The notes under the pieces are model-generated. The model saw nothing but the letters and a program-made list of their open reading frames with translations, did no database searches and was not told where the DNA came from. From positions 744,001-808,000 of the forward strand of contig NZ_JAFCJT010000002.1 of NCBI RefSeq assembly GCF_018130785.1: 64,000 nt of DNA, given 5' to 3'. Each line of letters starts with the position of its first letter. Within the stretch, counting starts at the first letter, position 1. A program made the position numbers and the translations under genes. The stretch is from Bradyrhizobium liaoningense. GTDB taxonomy: Bacteria; Pseudomonadota; Alphaproteobacteria; Rhizobiales; Xanthobacteraceae. Of this stretch, positions 19,411-28,163 are shown one piece after another.

Positions 19411-20589
19411 ATGGCCTTCCTGAACGTCAACGCCACGCTCCCCGAGAAAGGCCGCGACTTGCGGCTCGACCTGTTTCGCGGCGTCGCGAACTGGGCGATC
19501 TTCCTCGACCACATCCCCGACAACGTGGTGAACTGGATCACCACCCGCAATTACGGCTTTTCCGACGCCGCCGACCTGTTCGTCTTCATCTCCGGCTACA
19601 CCGCCTCCTTCGTCTATGCGCGGATGATGCTGGAGCGCGGCTTCATCGTCGGCGCCACGAGGCTGACCAAGCGGGTCTGGCAGCTCTACGTCGCCCACAT
19701 CATCCTGTTCGTGATCTACATCGCCTCGATCAGCTATCTCGCGCTGCGGTTCGGCGATTCCGACATGATCAACGAGTTCAACGTCGCCGGCCTCGTCGAC
19801 AACGCCACCGAGACGCTGCGCCAGGGCCTGTTCCTGCGCTTCAAGCCGCTCAATCTCGACGTGCTGCCGCTCTACATCGTGCTGATGGGCCTGTTTCCGC
19901 CGATCCTGTGGTTCATGCTGCGCAAGCCGGACCTGACGATGGTGCTCTCCATCGTGCTTTGGCTCGCCGCGCGCCACTTCGGCTGGAATCTGACGGCCTA
20001 TCCGGCCGGCCAGTGGTACTTCAACCCCTATTGCTGGCAGGTGCTGTTCGTGTTCGGCGCATGGTGTGCGATGGGCGGGGCGCGACGCTCCGGGGCGCTG
20101 ATCAACTCACCGATCACGCTGTGGCTCTGCCTCGGCTATCTCGCATTCGCACTGGTCATGACGATGGCCGGCCGCTTCCCCACCTTCGGTGGCATGTTCC
20201 CGGAATGGCTGTTCTCGGCCTTCAACCCGAACGACAAGACCAACCTCGCGCCCTACCGTTTCATCCACTTCGTCGTGATCGTGATCCTGGTGATCCGCTT
20301 CGTGCCGAAGGAATGGCCGGGCCTGGAGTGGAAGGTGTTCGATCCGCTGATCGTGTGCGGCCAGCAGTCGCTTGCCGTGTTCTGCGTCGGCGTGTTTCTG
20401 TCCTTCGTCGGCCATTTCGAGCTGTCAATGAGCTCGGGCTCGCTGTTCGCGCAGCTCTTCGTGAGCATCGCAGGCATCGCGATCATGACGACGGTGGCTT
20501 ATTACATCTCGTGGTCGAAGAAGCAGGACAAGCCGCTGAAGCCGCCGCCGGCCAAGCCCGCGGCCAGCTCTCCTGCAAAGGCCGCATGA
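19411..20589 (+). CDS. opgC: OpgC-type membrane acyltransferase
   Basis: A 392-aa protein with about ten membrane helices. It belongs to the OpgC/acyltransferase-3-like group that attaches succinyl or similar groups to osmoregulated periplasmic glucans. Visible blocks: GRDLRLDLFRGVANWAIFLDHIP at the start (conserved R/D/H residues), DLFVFISGYTASFVYARMM, and a Pro/Lys/Ala-rich cytoplasmic tail. The ATG at 19411 is chosen because the conserved region begins soon after it. An upstream in-frame extension exists to 19321. Confidence 0.85.
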   Translation: MAFLNVNATLPEKGRDLRLDLFRGVANWAIFLDHIPDNVVNWITTRNYGFSDAADLFVFISGYTASFVYARMMLERGFIVGATRLTKRVWQLYVAHIILFVIYIASISYLALRFGDSDMINEFNVAGLVDNATETLRQGLFLRFKPLNLDVLPLYIVLMGLFPPILWFMLRKPDLTMVLSIVLWLAARHFGWNLTAYPAGQWYFNPYCWQVLFVFGAWCAMGGARRSGALINSPITLWLCLGYLAFALVMTMAGRFPTFGGMFPEWLFSAFNPNDKTNLAPYRFIHFVVIVILVIRFVPKEWPGLEWKVFDPLIVCGQQSLAVFCVGVFLSFVGHFELSMSSGSLFAQLFVSIAGIAIMTTVAYYISWSKKQDKPLKPPPAKPAASSPAKAA

Positions 20590-20611
20590 TCAATGCGGCA
20601 GCGGAGCCGGC

Positions 20612-20803
20612 TCAGGCCGCTTCGCTGTCGTACTCGGTGAACTTCTTGTAGATCCAGTCGCGGCCGTCGTGGCGGCGCCAGACCTTTCCATAGACGAGCT
20701 GCCCGTTGATCGAGCGGCGCGGCACGATCACGGTCCAGAGGTGCCAGATCTCGGTCCAGCTCGACTGCGGATGGACGGTTCGGACGTTGCGATCGAAAGA
20801 CAT
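20612..20803 (-). CDS. Small basic hypothetical protein (63 aa)
   Basis: The ATG at 20803 starts MSFDRNVRTVHPQSSW. It is soluble, aromatic- and Arg-rich (WTEIWHLWTVIVPRRS, RRHDGRDWIYKKFTEYD). It faces opgC tail to tail. Composition suggests a real gene. No family recognised. Confidence 0.6.
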   Translation of the reverse strand: MSFDRNVRTVHPQSSWTEIWHLWTVIVPRRSINGQLVYGKVWRRHDGRDWIYKKFTEYDSEAA

Positions 20804-21111
20804 GACGCAAAACTCACAGGATATGAGCGCCGCGACGAACTGTGATCCTGTCTGAGCATCGATTGCAGGGAGCCCATCGCGAGCCTTGCCGACCTGATAG
20901 CAGCCACGAATGTGGCCGCAACAACCACTCGGGCTTAACCTAACCGATCAACCTTACCTCTCGCGGGGTACCCGCCCAAGAGCGGTTGAAAGCCGGCGCC
21001 GGTTTTTCTATGATGCATGCGCAATTTGAGAATGAGCGCACCGTTTTGGAAGCGTGGTAATTTTGAACTGATTTCCATTTTTCAGAAGACTTACCGGCTG
21101 GGGCGACCACA
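20804..21111. other. Gene-less stretch
   Basis: Includes an AT-richer part (21030-21110) that probably holds the promoter of the 52-aa gene. I see no coding frame or repeat. Confidence 0.4.
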
Positions 21112-21270
21112 ATGAATTTACAATGTGCACGTCTGCGCCTGGCGGTGCACTCGACGCCGCCCGCGCCGCGCGTCAAGACATCCGTCCCGGAACCGCCGAA
21201 GGCCGCCAACGACAATTATCTGGTCTGGCCGTTCCTGCCATTTCCGCTCGGCTGGTACGCGACGAACTGA
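21112..21270 (+). CDS. ANDN-motif microprotein (52 aa)
   Basis: ATG at 21112, stop at 21268-21270. The C-terminal part reads KAANDNYLVWPFLPFPLGWY, a motif I know from many very short rhizobial proteins (ANDN followed by an aromatic/Pro stretch). The N-terminus is basic. No signal peptide. Function unknown; easily missed because of its size. Confidence 0.65.
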   Translation: MNLQCARLRLAVHSTPPAPRVKTSVPEPPKAANDNYLVWPFLPFPLGWYATN

Positions 21271-21560
21271 TCCCCGGAAAAGCGCGACGCCGCGCAAGCG
21301 GAATATCATCGCTTGGCGGCGTCCGTTTAGGCATTGGGCGCTGAAATCCCCCAATGCTCATTGGTCTGTGACGACAGCCAAAGGTTCGACCCAATCTTGC
21401 GAATTTTGCGCGGCTGGCCCACCGCAATGCCTTGAAAAATCGCGCGGAAGTCGCGTTGCGCGGGAGTGAGCGCCTGGCGTTCGAGGAGACTTCAGCCTGG
21501 TTCGCGTCCTCTTCCGGACGCTACAGGCCGCAGGCTTCCGCTGCCGCGATCGAGGCCGGC

Positions 21561-21977
21561 TCAGACCCCGGCGCTGGTGCTGGCCGTGCTCTGGGCATTG
21601 CCATGGATCGAGCCCTGCGCGTTGTAGGTCTGCCCCGCCTGGTTGCCTTGAGCGCCTTGGCCGCCCTGACTGTCTTGCGCGCTCCCCGATGTCTCGACTT
21701 CGGTCGAGCCATCGGAATAGGTGATCGTCGTGGTGGTGATGCCGTCGATGGTGAAGGAGACCTCGCTGACGACGGTCTTGCTCGAACCGCCGCCGCCCGA
21801 GCCCGAGCTGCCGCCCGCCGATTGCGAAGACGAAGTATCCGACGTCTCCGATGTGGCTGACGTCGATGATGTCGCCGAAGTTGCGGACGTCGACGATGCC
21901 GCGGAAGACGACGTCGCGGACGTCGACTGGGACGTCGAAGCTGCCACGGCGGATGAAGCAATCGCACTGATCGACAT
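21561..21977 (-). CDS. Ser/Thr-rich low-complexity protein
   Basis: The ATG at 21977 has GGGG upstream and gives 138 residues. The first half is Ser/Ala/Thr repeats with the recurring unit TSATS/TSDTS. A Gly/Ser hinge (GGSSGSGGGGSS) leads to a small beta segment (VVSEVSFTIDGITTTTITY), and the end is Gln/Gly/Asn-rich. Probably an exported or extracytoplasmic protein, though no clear signal peptide is seen. Similar proteins occur in Bradyrhizobium without known role. Confidence 0.6.
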   Translation of the reverse strand: MSISAIASSAVAASTSQSTSATSSSAASSTSATSATSSTSATSETSDTSSSQSAGGSSGSGGGGSSKTVVSEVSFTIDGITTTTITYSDGSTEVETSGSAQDSQGGQGAQGNQAGQTYNAQGSIHGNAQSTASTSAGV

Positions 21978-22312
21978 GAAGACCCCGCTCGAAGGAAAAC
22001 CGCGGCGCAGCCCTGTTGCGCGCCCTACTCGCTCCTTCAACGCGGTCGGCGCGCCAAGCAGGCGCCGGTCTTGCGAAAAATTGTCGCTGCGGCGCGTATT
22101 TCTCCAGCAATCACCCGCAACCAATCGCCGCGCCGCGAGTTGCAGCTTCTTCCCGTCCGTCCGGAGACCCCGCGAGCGGCTGCAACCAGCGCCCGCGAGC
22201 CGTGAATGGACAGTCACCTCGTCTCACGACCGTGTGAGCTGGAGCGCGGCCGGTGAATTTTCTCGAGCGAGCAGAGACCAATGAACGGCGGGACGCAAGG
22301 CAAGGGGATGCT
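21978..22312. other. Gene-less stretch
   Basis: No supported frame. It must contain the divergent promoters of the Ser/Thr-rich gene and the 53-aa TM gene. Confidence 0.4.
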
Positions 22313-22474
22313 GTGAGTCAAATCGATACGACCGAGAAACTCTCGGGCACACCGGAGACTGAAAATTCGCTGTTCGCGCTGTGCGGGCTTGGAGTCGCCG
22401 GTGTCGCGATGCTGGGCTGGATCTGCGCCCTCGGCTGGATCGCCTGGCGCCTCGTCGATTGGTTGCTGTCCTGA
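22313..22474 (+). CDS. Single-TM mini-protein with GTG start (53 aa)
   Basis: The GTG at 22313 is chosen because AAGGGG lies six bases upstream. A polar head (SQIDTTEKLSGTPETENS) is followed by one helix (GLGVAGVAMLGWICALGWIA) and the end RLVDWLLS. It resembles the protein at 4235-4393. Function unknown. Confidence 0.65.
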   Translation: MSQIDTTEKLSGTPETENSLFALCGLGVAGVAMLGWICALGWIAWRLVDWLLS

Positions 22475-22524
22475 GATTGAAACGCCGCCGGCACACCGGC
22501 GACGCCCAGCCGTTCCCGATCCAA

Positions 22525-23253
22525 TCAGAAATGATAATTCACGCCGGCGGTCGCGGCGTGAATCGTATCCTTGAGGTTGGCGATGGAGACGCTGTTGACC
22601 GGGCTGGTCAGCAACATCGGGCCCTTCGTGCCGAAGTCATAGTAATTGTATTCGACATTGGCCGACCAATTCGGGGCAAACGCCCATTCCACGCCGGCGC
22701 CCGCTGTCCATCCCGTCCGGGTGACAGTGGCGCTCGGATCCGTGGGAATGCCGACGACCGGACCAATGAACGCGTCGTCGATGGTCTCGCGGGTCCAGGC
22801 CGCGCCTCCCCGTGCATAAACCAGCCATCGTTCGGCATAGACGTAGCCAAGCCGTGCAGTCGCCGACGCCAGGAAATCGTTCTTGAGGCTGAACCGCGCT
22901 GGCACGACGAGGCCGCCGAGCGCCGGGAATCTGACCGAGGCAGCATGGCTGTTCGCAAGGTTCGACCACGCGGCCCGGCCTTCGGCGCCGACCACCCAGC
23001 TGGAGGCAAATTGATAGTTGCAGCCGATCTGTCCGCCGCCCACGAAACCGGACGCGCTGAAATCAACCGTCGTACCCAGGTTGCTGATGGTGCGATCGTC
23101 GCTGACGACGCCGCCGGCGTGAACACCGACATAGCAGCCGGTCCAGGTGAACGGGATTGGAGCCGCGGGAGCTGCCTTCAGCGCGAGGTCAGCCGCCGAT
23201 GCCGTCGTGACGGACAGGGCGAGAACCGCCGCGCCGCAGAGATATTTCAACAT
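22525..23253 (-). CDS. Outer-membrane beta-barrel protein (Omp25/porin-like family)
   Basis: A 242-aa protein with a signal peptide (CGAAVLALSVTTASA), then the family start PFTWTGCYVGVHAGGVV, alternating beta strands with aromatic girdles and the terminal strand ATAGVNYHF ending in phenylalanine, which is the usual beta-barrel C-terminus. Equivalent to the Omp25/Omp31-type surface proteins of Rhizobiales. Start 23253 is set by the signal peptide. Confidence 0.88.
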   Translation of the reverse strand: MLKYLCGAAVLALSVTTASAADLALKAAPAAPIPFTWTGCYVGVHAGGVVSDDRTISNLGTTVDFSASGFVGGGQIGCNYQFASSWVVGAEGRAAWSNLANSHAASVRFPALGGLVVPARFSLKNDFLASATARLGYVYAERWLVYARGGAAWTRETIDDAFIGPVVGIPTDPSATVTRTGWTAGAGVEWAFAPNWSANVEYNYYDFGTKGPMLLTSPVNSVSIANLKDTIHAATAGVNYHF

Positions 23254-23446
23254 GTCCCGAGCTTCCCCAATTGCCAACGCCCTCGCGGACTCCGTACCAC
23301 GCGAAGCTGACGCAGAGGTTGCAACGGGCGACATTTCGCGGGAATCGTTCTGCCGAATTGACCGTCGCCGGCGGCAAGGGAACGGGATGAGCGCGTCGAA
23401 ATATCAGGAGAATTCAGGAGAATTGAAGGAGCTTCAACCTCGGGAC

Positions 23447-23493
23447 TGGTCGGGGCAGCTGGATTCGAACCAACGACCTGCAGTACCCAAAAC
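23447..23493 (-). repeat. attL-like 47-bp copy of the tRNA-Pro 3' end
   Basis: TGGTCGGGGCAGCTGGATTC through CAGTACCCAAAAC is identical over 47 bases to 28763-28809, which is the 3' part (CCA end, T arm, variable loop, anticodon region) of the intact tRNA-Pro gene. It is not followed by the rest of a tRNA here. This is the standard trace of site-specific integration into a tRNA gene. Confidence 0.92.
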
Positions 23494-23608
23494 GTTTGCA
23501 TTTGCATTCGGGTGGTCAAGGCGAAACGAGCTGCGCGTCCTAAGCCATTGAAAAGTGCAGGTTCCACCTAGTCACCACGTGCGTACGAATGCAAACAGTG
23601 TCACGAGT

Positions 23609-23628
23609 TAGGCCCCCCGGGGGGCCTA
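23609..23628. repeat. 20-bp perfect palindrome
   Basis: TAGGCCCCCC followed by its exact reverse complement GGGGGGCCTA. A related GGCCCCCC block occurs twice near the other end of the island (28612-28630). It may be a recombination or protein-binding site of the element. Confidence 0.6.
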
Positions 23629-24112
23629 TGGCGCGACTGGTTTTCAGGCTTTGGCAACAGACGTCAGTAGTTGACGTAGCTCGCGAAGTTCGGCGCCGAC
23701 TGTGCGAACTCTAGCAGCTTTGCTTCATCCCAAGGTTGCCGAGAAAGTGGTTCGACCAGGCGCGTCATGGGGCACAGGAGGCGGCCAAGGCCTATCACGA
23801 TGCCCTACACCAACAGTGGCTCCCCCAACATCGCTGGCGGTCAGCAGCCATCATCCAAGTTATACGGTTGAGCTGCCGCACGATGCGATCCAAATGATCC
23901 ATCGCTGACCAAGTTCACTGTGTATCTATAGACCTTTTAAAGCTTCCAAATTAGGCATCATTTAACTTATAACATATTGATTTTGCTGAGTTTCGTGGAT
24001 TTCGCGCACTCTTGAGAAAAATTATTTAACCGAACCAGATTTTTGAACGTTGCTCCATCGCGTCCGCATTCGCGTCCGCACGCTGCAATTTCCCATCAAA
24101 GGAGATTTGTTG

Positions 24113-24433
24113 ATGGATAACGACGTCCTCGCCACGGTGAACTTTCGCGCCCTCATGCTCGCATTTTTGAACGAGCCCGAATCCAAGGGAGCAATCATCG
24201 CATCGATCACCTTGCGCAAGCCGCCGCTCGCTGGCTTGACCACCCTCATGAACGCCCGCTTTCCAACCCTGACCGATGGCGAAAAAACCACCACCGGCAA
24301 ACTGGTCCGCGAGGTCGCCGAACAGTTGGGCTATCGTCACGATCAGTATGGTATCCCGATCGACGTCGTCGACTGCAACTTCGGCGAAGGTTCAACCTAC
24401 GTCGCGGTGATCGCGGTTGAGATCGCCGCCTAA
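24113..24433 (+). CDS. Hypothetical island protein (106 aa)
   Basis: The ATG at 24113 has AAAGGAG nine bases upstream, an unusually good site. The product is soluble and alpha/beta: MDNDVLATVNFRALMLAFLN, then a helix and a segment KTTTGKLVREVAEQLGYR, ending TYVAVIAVEIAA. It looks like a small helix-turn-helix-like or cargo protein, but I do not recognise a family. It is convergent with the DUF6615-like gene and followed by a strong terminator. Confidence 0.7.
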   Translation: MDNDVLATVNFRALMLAFLNEPESKGAIIASITLRKPPLAGLTTLMNARFPTLTDGEKTTTGKLVREVAEQLGYRHDQYGIPIDVVDCNFGEGSTYVAVIAVEIAA

Positions 24434-24443
24434 CGAAAACGAC

Positions 24444-24468
24444 AAAGGCCCCGCGAGGGGCCTTTCTT
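24444..24468 (+). terminator. Rho-independent terminator, possibly bidirectional
   Basis: AAAGGCCCC-GCGA-GGGGCCTTT followed by CTT. It lies 11 bases after the 106-aa gene and 54 bases beyond the stop of the convergent defence operon. Confidence 0.85.
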
Positions 24469-24521
24469 CGTCGAAGCCTGTCCTGCCTTCGCCATGCCCC
24501 TCCGGACGGCGGGAAGCATTG

Positions 24522-25373
24522 TTACGAACGATCTTTGATCACGACCAAGGACCCTACGGAGCCAACTCGCGATCTCACCCGCTCGATGACACCCTGGCGA
24601 TCGTCAATCGGAGCCGTAATAAGCTCTCTAACATAGTCCGGCGGGTCTGCGCGCACTCGCGGGACATCAAACCTGTCTGGGCCGTCGGCAGCACGACTTG
24701 CCAGATACTTTACGATTCCAGTTGCTCGACTTGGCAGCGATGGGTCATCCGGTGGCTCAGCGCGAACGCGACAGCAAACGAGACATCGTAGAGGAACGGA
24801 AATGGGGTTGAGTGTGGTGATACCAACTCCCCCCCTTTTCACCAGGGGTTTCACCGCGGCCGCATAAGCTACGGTACAACCAAGCTGTTCTATATCAGGC
24901 GCTATGGAGCCGCAGTTCCAGCTCAACTTTGGGAACGTGAGTTGCGTATGATTATAGAGGAAGTAAAGCGCCGGAATGCCCTTGAGATTTGCTTGTTCCA
25001 ACAGAATGTCGATCTGGGGTCGGCCGCGGACTTTGTGTTTGATCGAGGAATAGAGGTTAGCTTTTCCCTTCAGAATTTTTGCTTGGATGAGCAGACCTGC
25101 CCATCGCCGTCCATCAGTTAGCCACCACTCCCAGTCTGCACCAGTGATTGCCTCCTCCGGCTTGTTGAATTGGAACGTCGTTACCTCGACCGGATGAGCA
25201 GCCTGGACGTCCAGCAAGAAATTATCCGTAACGGTTTCTTCGCCCCGGTTAATTCCGAGTTTGCGTGCCGCGCCCAGTTCATTCCAGATTTTGCGCGCCA
25301 TTCCGGTGAACGTGTTGCACAGCACGTCGGACGGCAAGATTCCGCTTGCGTTGAAAGCACCTGATGTTGTCAT
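24522..25373 (-). CDS. DUF6615-like protein, putative PD-(D/E)XK nuclease partner
   Basis: A 283-aa soluble protein. Its N-terminal half shows EETVTDNFLLDVQAAHP (E45/E46), GADWEWWLTDGRR (D80) and LLIQAKILKG (Q97, K99), followed by QIDILLEQANLKGIPALYFLYN. This arrangement (helix Glu, then D, then QxK 17-19 residues later) resembles the PD-(D/E)XK nuclease core and matches what I recall of DUF6615. That it cuts nucleic acid is inference. The C-terminal third (from about 195) is Arg/Asp/Pro-rich. It starts 22 bases after the stop of the RloC-like gene, so the two are one operon. Confidence 0.7.
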   Translation of the reverse strand: MTTSGAFNASGILPSDVLCNTFTGMARKIWNELGAARKLGINRGEETVTDNFLLDVQAAHPVEVTTFQFNKPEEAITGADWEWWLTDGRRWAGLLIQAKILKGKANLYSSIKHKVRGRPQIDILLEQANLKGIPALYFLYNHTQLTFPKLSWNCGSIAPDIEQLGCTVAYAAAVKPLVKRGGVGITTLNPISVPLRCLVCCRVRAEPPDDPSLPSRATGIVKYLASRAADGPDRFDVPRVRADPPDYVRELITAPIDDRQGVIERVRSRVGSVGSLVVIKDRS

Positions 25374-25395
25374 GACTCTGTAGTTCCCGCCCCGA

Positions 25396-27723
25396 TCACC
25401 TACTGCGCCGTGTAAACGCTAGAGCGCGGCCGCAGAAATGCGTCAGTTCTTGATCATTGATCGCCGCAGTTTCGTAGGCTGCGTTGGTATCGTGGTGGAA
25501 ACGATTGGCGTAGGCGAGGATAGCTCGCAACTCGTCTATGTCGGCCTGGTTCAGGATTTCGTTCGGCAGACCAGCCCGCTGTTGGCAAATCCCAAGAAAC
25601 GGCCCAAGCAAGGTTCCAGGCGGAAACGAAACAGGATAGGCAACGCGCATAAACGCTTCAAGGATATGGCGTAAGGCAGCGGCGACGCGCCGCTCTGTCG
25701 CGGGGTTGGCAGCCCCGATATAATCCGCGACAAGCGCGTGGCGGCGGTCATGCTCAGTGATGCAATCCTGATTGACATCCCACGCAGCCAGGGTCGAACC
25801 AGTACCATCGCGTCTTATCAAAATCGCCTGACGCCTCGCGGGCTCGGCTCCTTCCCAAAGTTGGCAAAGGAAGGGCTTCGAATGCGATAGGACGACCACC
25901 TGATCTACGCGGCCGACAAGGCGTCGCATTTCCTGCACGGTCGTAAGTGAGCGATGTTCGTCCAAACTAGTCATTGGATCGTCGATGATAACGATCTTCT
26001 GGGCGAGCTGCGGATCTTGATCGAGGGACGCGAAAAAGAAAGCTAGAGCGAGGGTGTTGCGGTCGCCCGCGCTGAGCGTGTTCCGAAAAGCCGGGCCTGT
26101 GTCAGCGCTTAGTGCAACGGGCACGTTGTTGATTACGACGTTGTAGTTACAGGAAGAGCCGCCGCGTGTGTTCATCGGGCTGACGGAGGCGAGCCGAAAG
26201 CCGGCATTGAAACGCTGAAGGTAGGTGTTGATTGCCGCCTCATAGGCAGGAAAGATGTTCTGCCGATAGTTATCGAGAGCAGTGCGAGCTTGCCTGCGCA
26301 GGCTCTCCGTTGCCGTCTTAGCAGCCTTCTCGGTCAGGTAATCGGTACAGAGCGCATCGACCGGCGCGCTGTGCCGGGTTCTGACGCCGCGAAGGCGTTC
26401 GAGGTCCGCGCGGAGGGCGGCGAGGTTGGCTGCCGCAGCCTGCTCCTTCACGATGGCGATCGCCGCGTTGCAGCCTTGCAATACATCAGAGTCGGCCGCG
26501 ACGGTTGTACGCGCTACCTCATAGGTATTGATTAGTGCGATGACCTCACCTGAAAGCTCCATCCGGTCGAGTGGTGCTGCGGCCTTCGCGCGAAGGATAC
26601 CAAGAACGGCTTCCCGGGCTGCGGTCCACGCCCGCAGGATCGCGGCCGTGTCGACGTTGAACTCAGGGATATCGGTGAAGGCACTCCAAAAGGTGCGGGT
26701 TTCGCCCGCAACGCGCACCGCTCGTTCAAAAGCAGCAGGAATTTCGCCGCCATGCGTCGCGTTGATCGCTAAGCCGCTGTCATTGATTGCCGCTCGTAGC
26801 CCGCGATAAGCCGCGCTGAAGTAGGCCTGGTAGTGCCGGATGACAGGCGAAGCGCCCAGGCCCTGAGCACAAAACGGACATATCTCATGTTCCAAGCCTT
26901 CTGACGCCGGTCCGATCCGGGTCATTCCACCCCCTACCCACTCTTCGCCGCCACGACCGAGACTGCGCAGATGAGTTCGCACGCGGGCGGCGGCTTCCGC
27001 TTCTAAGTCAGGCAGGGTCCGCGCCAAAAGCTCGTTCAGTGCCACAATGTCGAAGGATGGCAACGAGAGTGGTTGGAAATGCGCTTGGCGCTGAATGGCG
27101 TCGGCGGACCTGCCCGCCGCCACACTCCGCTCCGCAGCTGCGATCGCCGCCTCGATGTCGGGAGTGGCTGCAAGAGCGCAATAGTCGTCAACGGTGAGAT
27201 TGCCGCGAGCCGCGGCGGGAATCGCTGCGCTCTTCTGTGTGAGTGCTCGATTGTGCTCCTCGATGCGCGTGACATGAACCTGCAAGGCGGCGTTGAGCGC
27301 AACGCCTTGGGCTCCAAGGATGAGTTCATGCAGATTTTGGCGATGACCGGCCGCGATCTCGACGCCCGAGCAGACGTTTGCCGCGACAAAGGCATCATCG
27401 AAGATCGCAATCCGTGGCGTTGGGGCCGTCCAAGCCCCGTTCTGAAACTGGACGGGCGTACCCGCGACTGTAAGGACAATGTGGGGTGGACGAGGCGCAC
27501 CCAGCCGATGCCGCTCTAGGACAATATCCGCCGCGCCGGTGCCAAGCGACCGCAAAATCGAAGCAAGTGTCGTCTTGCCTCGCCCGTTTTCGGCATAAAT
27601 TAACGTCAGCTTCGCAAGCGGAAGCTGCGCTCCTGCATTCACCGAGTCGAACTGCCCAATGTTGCGAAGCAATTGAATTCGTTCGAGCAAATGAGTCCCC
27701 CTCTGGACCGCGACGTCACCCAT
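25396..27723 (-). CDS. AAA_13-type SMC-like ATPase, RloC/PrrC-like putative anticodon nuclease
   Basis: A 775-aa ABC/SMC-type ATPase. Walker A is AENGRGKT (44-51); a coiled-coil middle carries a zinc-hook CPFC (282-285). The ABC signature is LSAGDRN (550-556), Walker B is KIVIIDDPMTSLDE (576-589), and the switch histidine lies in VVLSHS. After the ATPase, the C-terminus shows R685-x3-E689 (RHILEAF) and RFHH (H743/H744), matching the Arg-x3-Glu...His catalytic pattern of the tRNA anticodon nucleases PrrC and RloC. RloC also has a zinc hook. The nuclease reading is inference from these motifs. It is followed by the DUF6615-like gene and preceded by an XRE regulator, all on one strand. Confidence 0.8.
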   Translation of the reverse strand: MGDVAVQRGTHLLERIQLLRNIGQFDSVNAGAQLPLAKLTLIYAENGRGKTTLASILRSLGTGAADIVLERHRLGAPRPPHIVLTVAGTPVQFQNGAWTAPTPRIAIFDDAFVAANVCSGVEIAAGHRQNLHELILGAQGVALNAALQVHVTRIEEHNRALTQKSAAIPAAARGNLTVDDYCALAATPDIEAAIAAAERSVAAGRSADAIQRQAHFQPLSLPSFDIVALNELLARTLPDLEAEAAARVRTHLRSLGRGGEEWVGGGMTRIGPASEGLEHEICPFCAQGLGASPVIRHYQAYFSAAYRGLRAAINDSGLAINATHGGEIPAAFERAVRVAGETRTFWSAFTDIPEFNVDTAAILRAWTAAREAVLGILRAKAAAPLDRMELSGEVIALINTYEVARTTVAADSDVLQGCNAAIAIVKEQAAAANLAALRADLERLRGVRTRHSAPVDALCTDYLTEKAAKTATESLRRQARTALDNYRQNIFPAYEAAINTYLQRFNAGFRLASVSPMNTRGGSSCNYNVVINNVPVALSADTGPAFRNTLSAGDRNTLALAFFFASLDQDPQLAQKIVIIDDPMTSLDEHRSLTTVQEMRRLVGRVDQVVVLSHSKPFLCQLWEGAEPARRQAILIRRDGTGSTLAAWDVNQDCITEHDRRHALVADYIGAANPATERRVAAALRHILEAFMRVAYPVSFPPGTLLGPFLGICQQRAGLPNEILNQADIDELRAILAYANRFHHDTNAAYETAAINDQELTHFCGRALAFTRRSR

Positions 27724-27887
27724 CGCCTACGGCCCCCCGGCCGAAACTGCACGCTATAGTTGCCGTGGACTTGCCGCCGGAGCAAGCCCTACGGCAATCC
27801 TATGCCGCTGTTTTTCATATTGCTCGGCTCGCAAGATGCGCAGCGCCAACGACATCGCGTTTGCGAAGTCACCAGCGATAGCGGCGT

Positions 27888-28163
27888 TCAACCACCCGCC
27901 GTCAACTTGGCACGACGTCCTCCCGAAAGCGGCTTTGGGGGCCGCTCCCCGCGGGACGGTACGCGGAAAAAATCGGCGATAGGCATCGATAGCGCGGCAG
28001 CCAGCCTATCCAGCACCGACACGGTCGGATTCTCTAGCCCACGCTCAAGGCTGCTCACATAGGTGCGATCAATCTGAGCATCTACGGCGAGTTTCTCCTG
28101 AGAGAGGCCGCGTTCGACACGACGTCTCCTGAGATTCCAAGCAACGAGTCGCCGTCCATCCAT
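27888..28163 (-). CDS. XRE family helix-turn-helix regulator
   Basis: A 91-aa protein with a classic HTH_3 domain: LRRRRVERGLSQEKLAVDAQ, then IDRTYVSSLERGLENPT and LDRLAAALSMPIADFF. Similar to small regulators (including C proteins) that control restriction or defence operons. It lies 164 bases upstream of the ATPase gene in the same direction and probably times its expression. Confidence 0.88.
   Translation of the reverse strand: MDGRRLVAWNLRRRRVERGLSQEKLAVDAQIDRTYVSSLERGLENPTVSVLDRLAAALSMPIADFFRVPSRGERPPKPLSGGRRAKLTAGG

Larger units (their letters stand above)
23254..24112. other. Long gene-less stretch at the left end of the island
   Basis: Contains the left direct repeat (23447-23493), a 20-bp palindrome (23609-23628) and AT-rich DNA (23920-24040). 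A frame around 23720-23830 encodes LPRKWFDQARHGAQEAA and could be a decayed gene, but it has a stop just before it and no start. No integrase is seen. Confidence 0.5.

Noticed and set aside
23702..23908. 68-aa frame and the overlapping LPRKWFDQARHG frame in the left island end
   Set aside because: No good start or ribosome site; at best a decayed fragment. I could not tie it to an integrase or AP2 domain with confidence.
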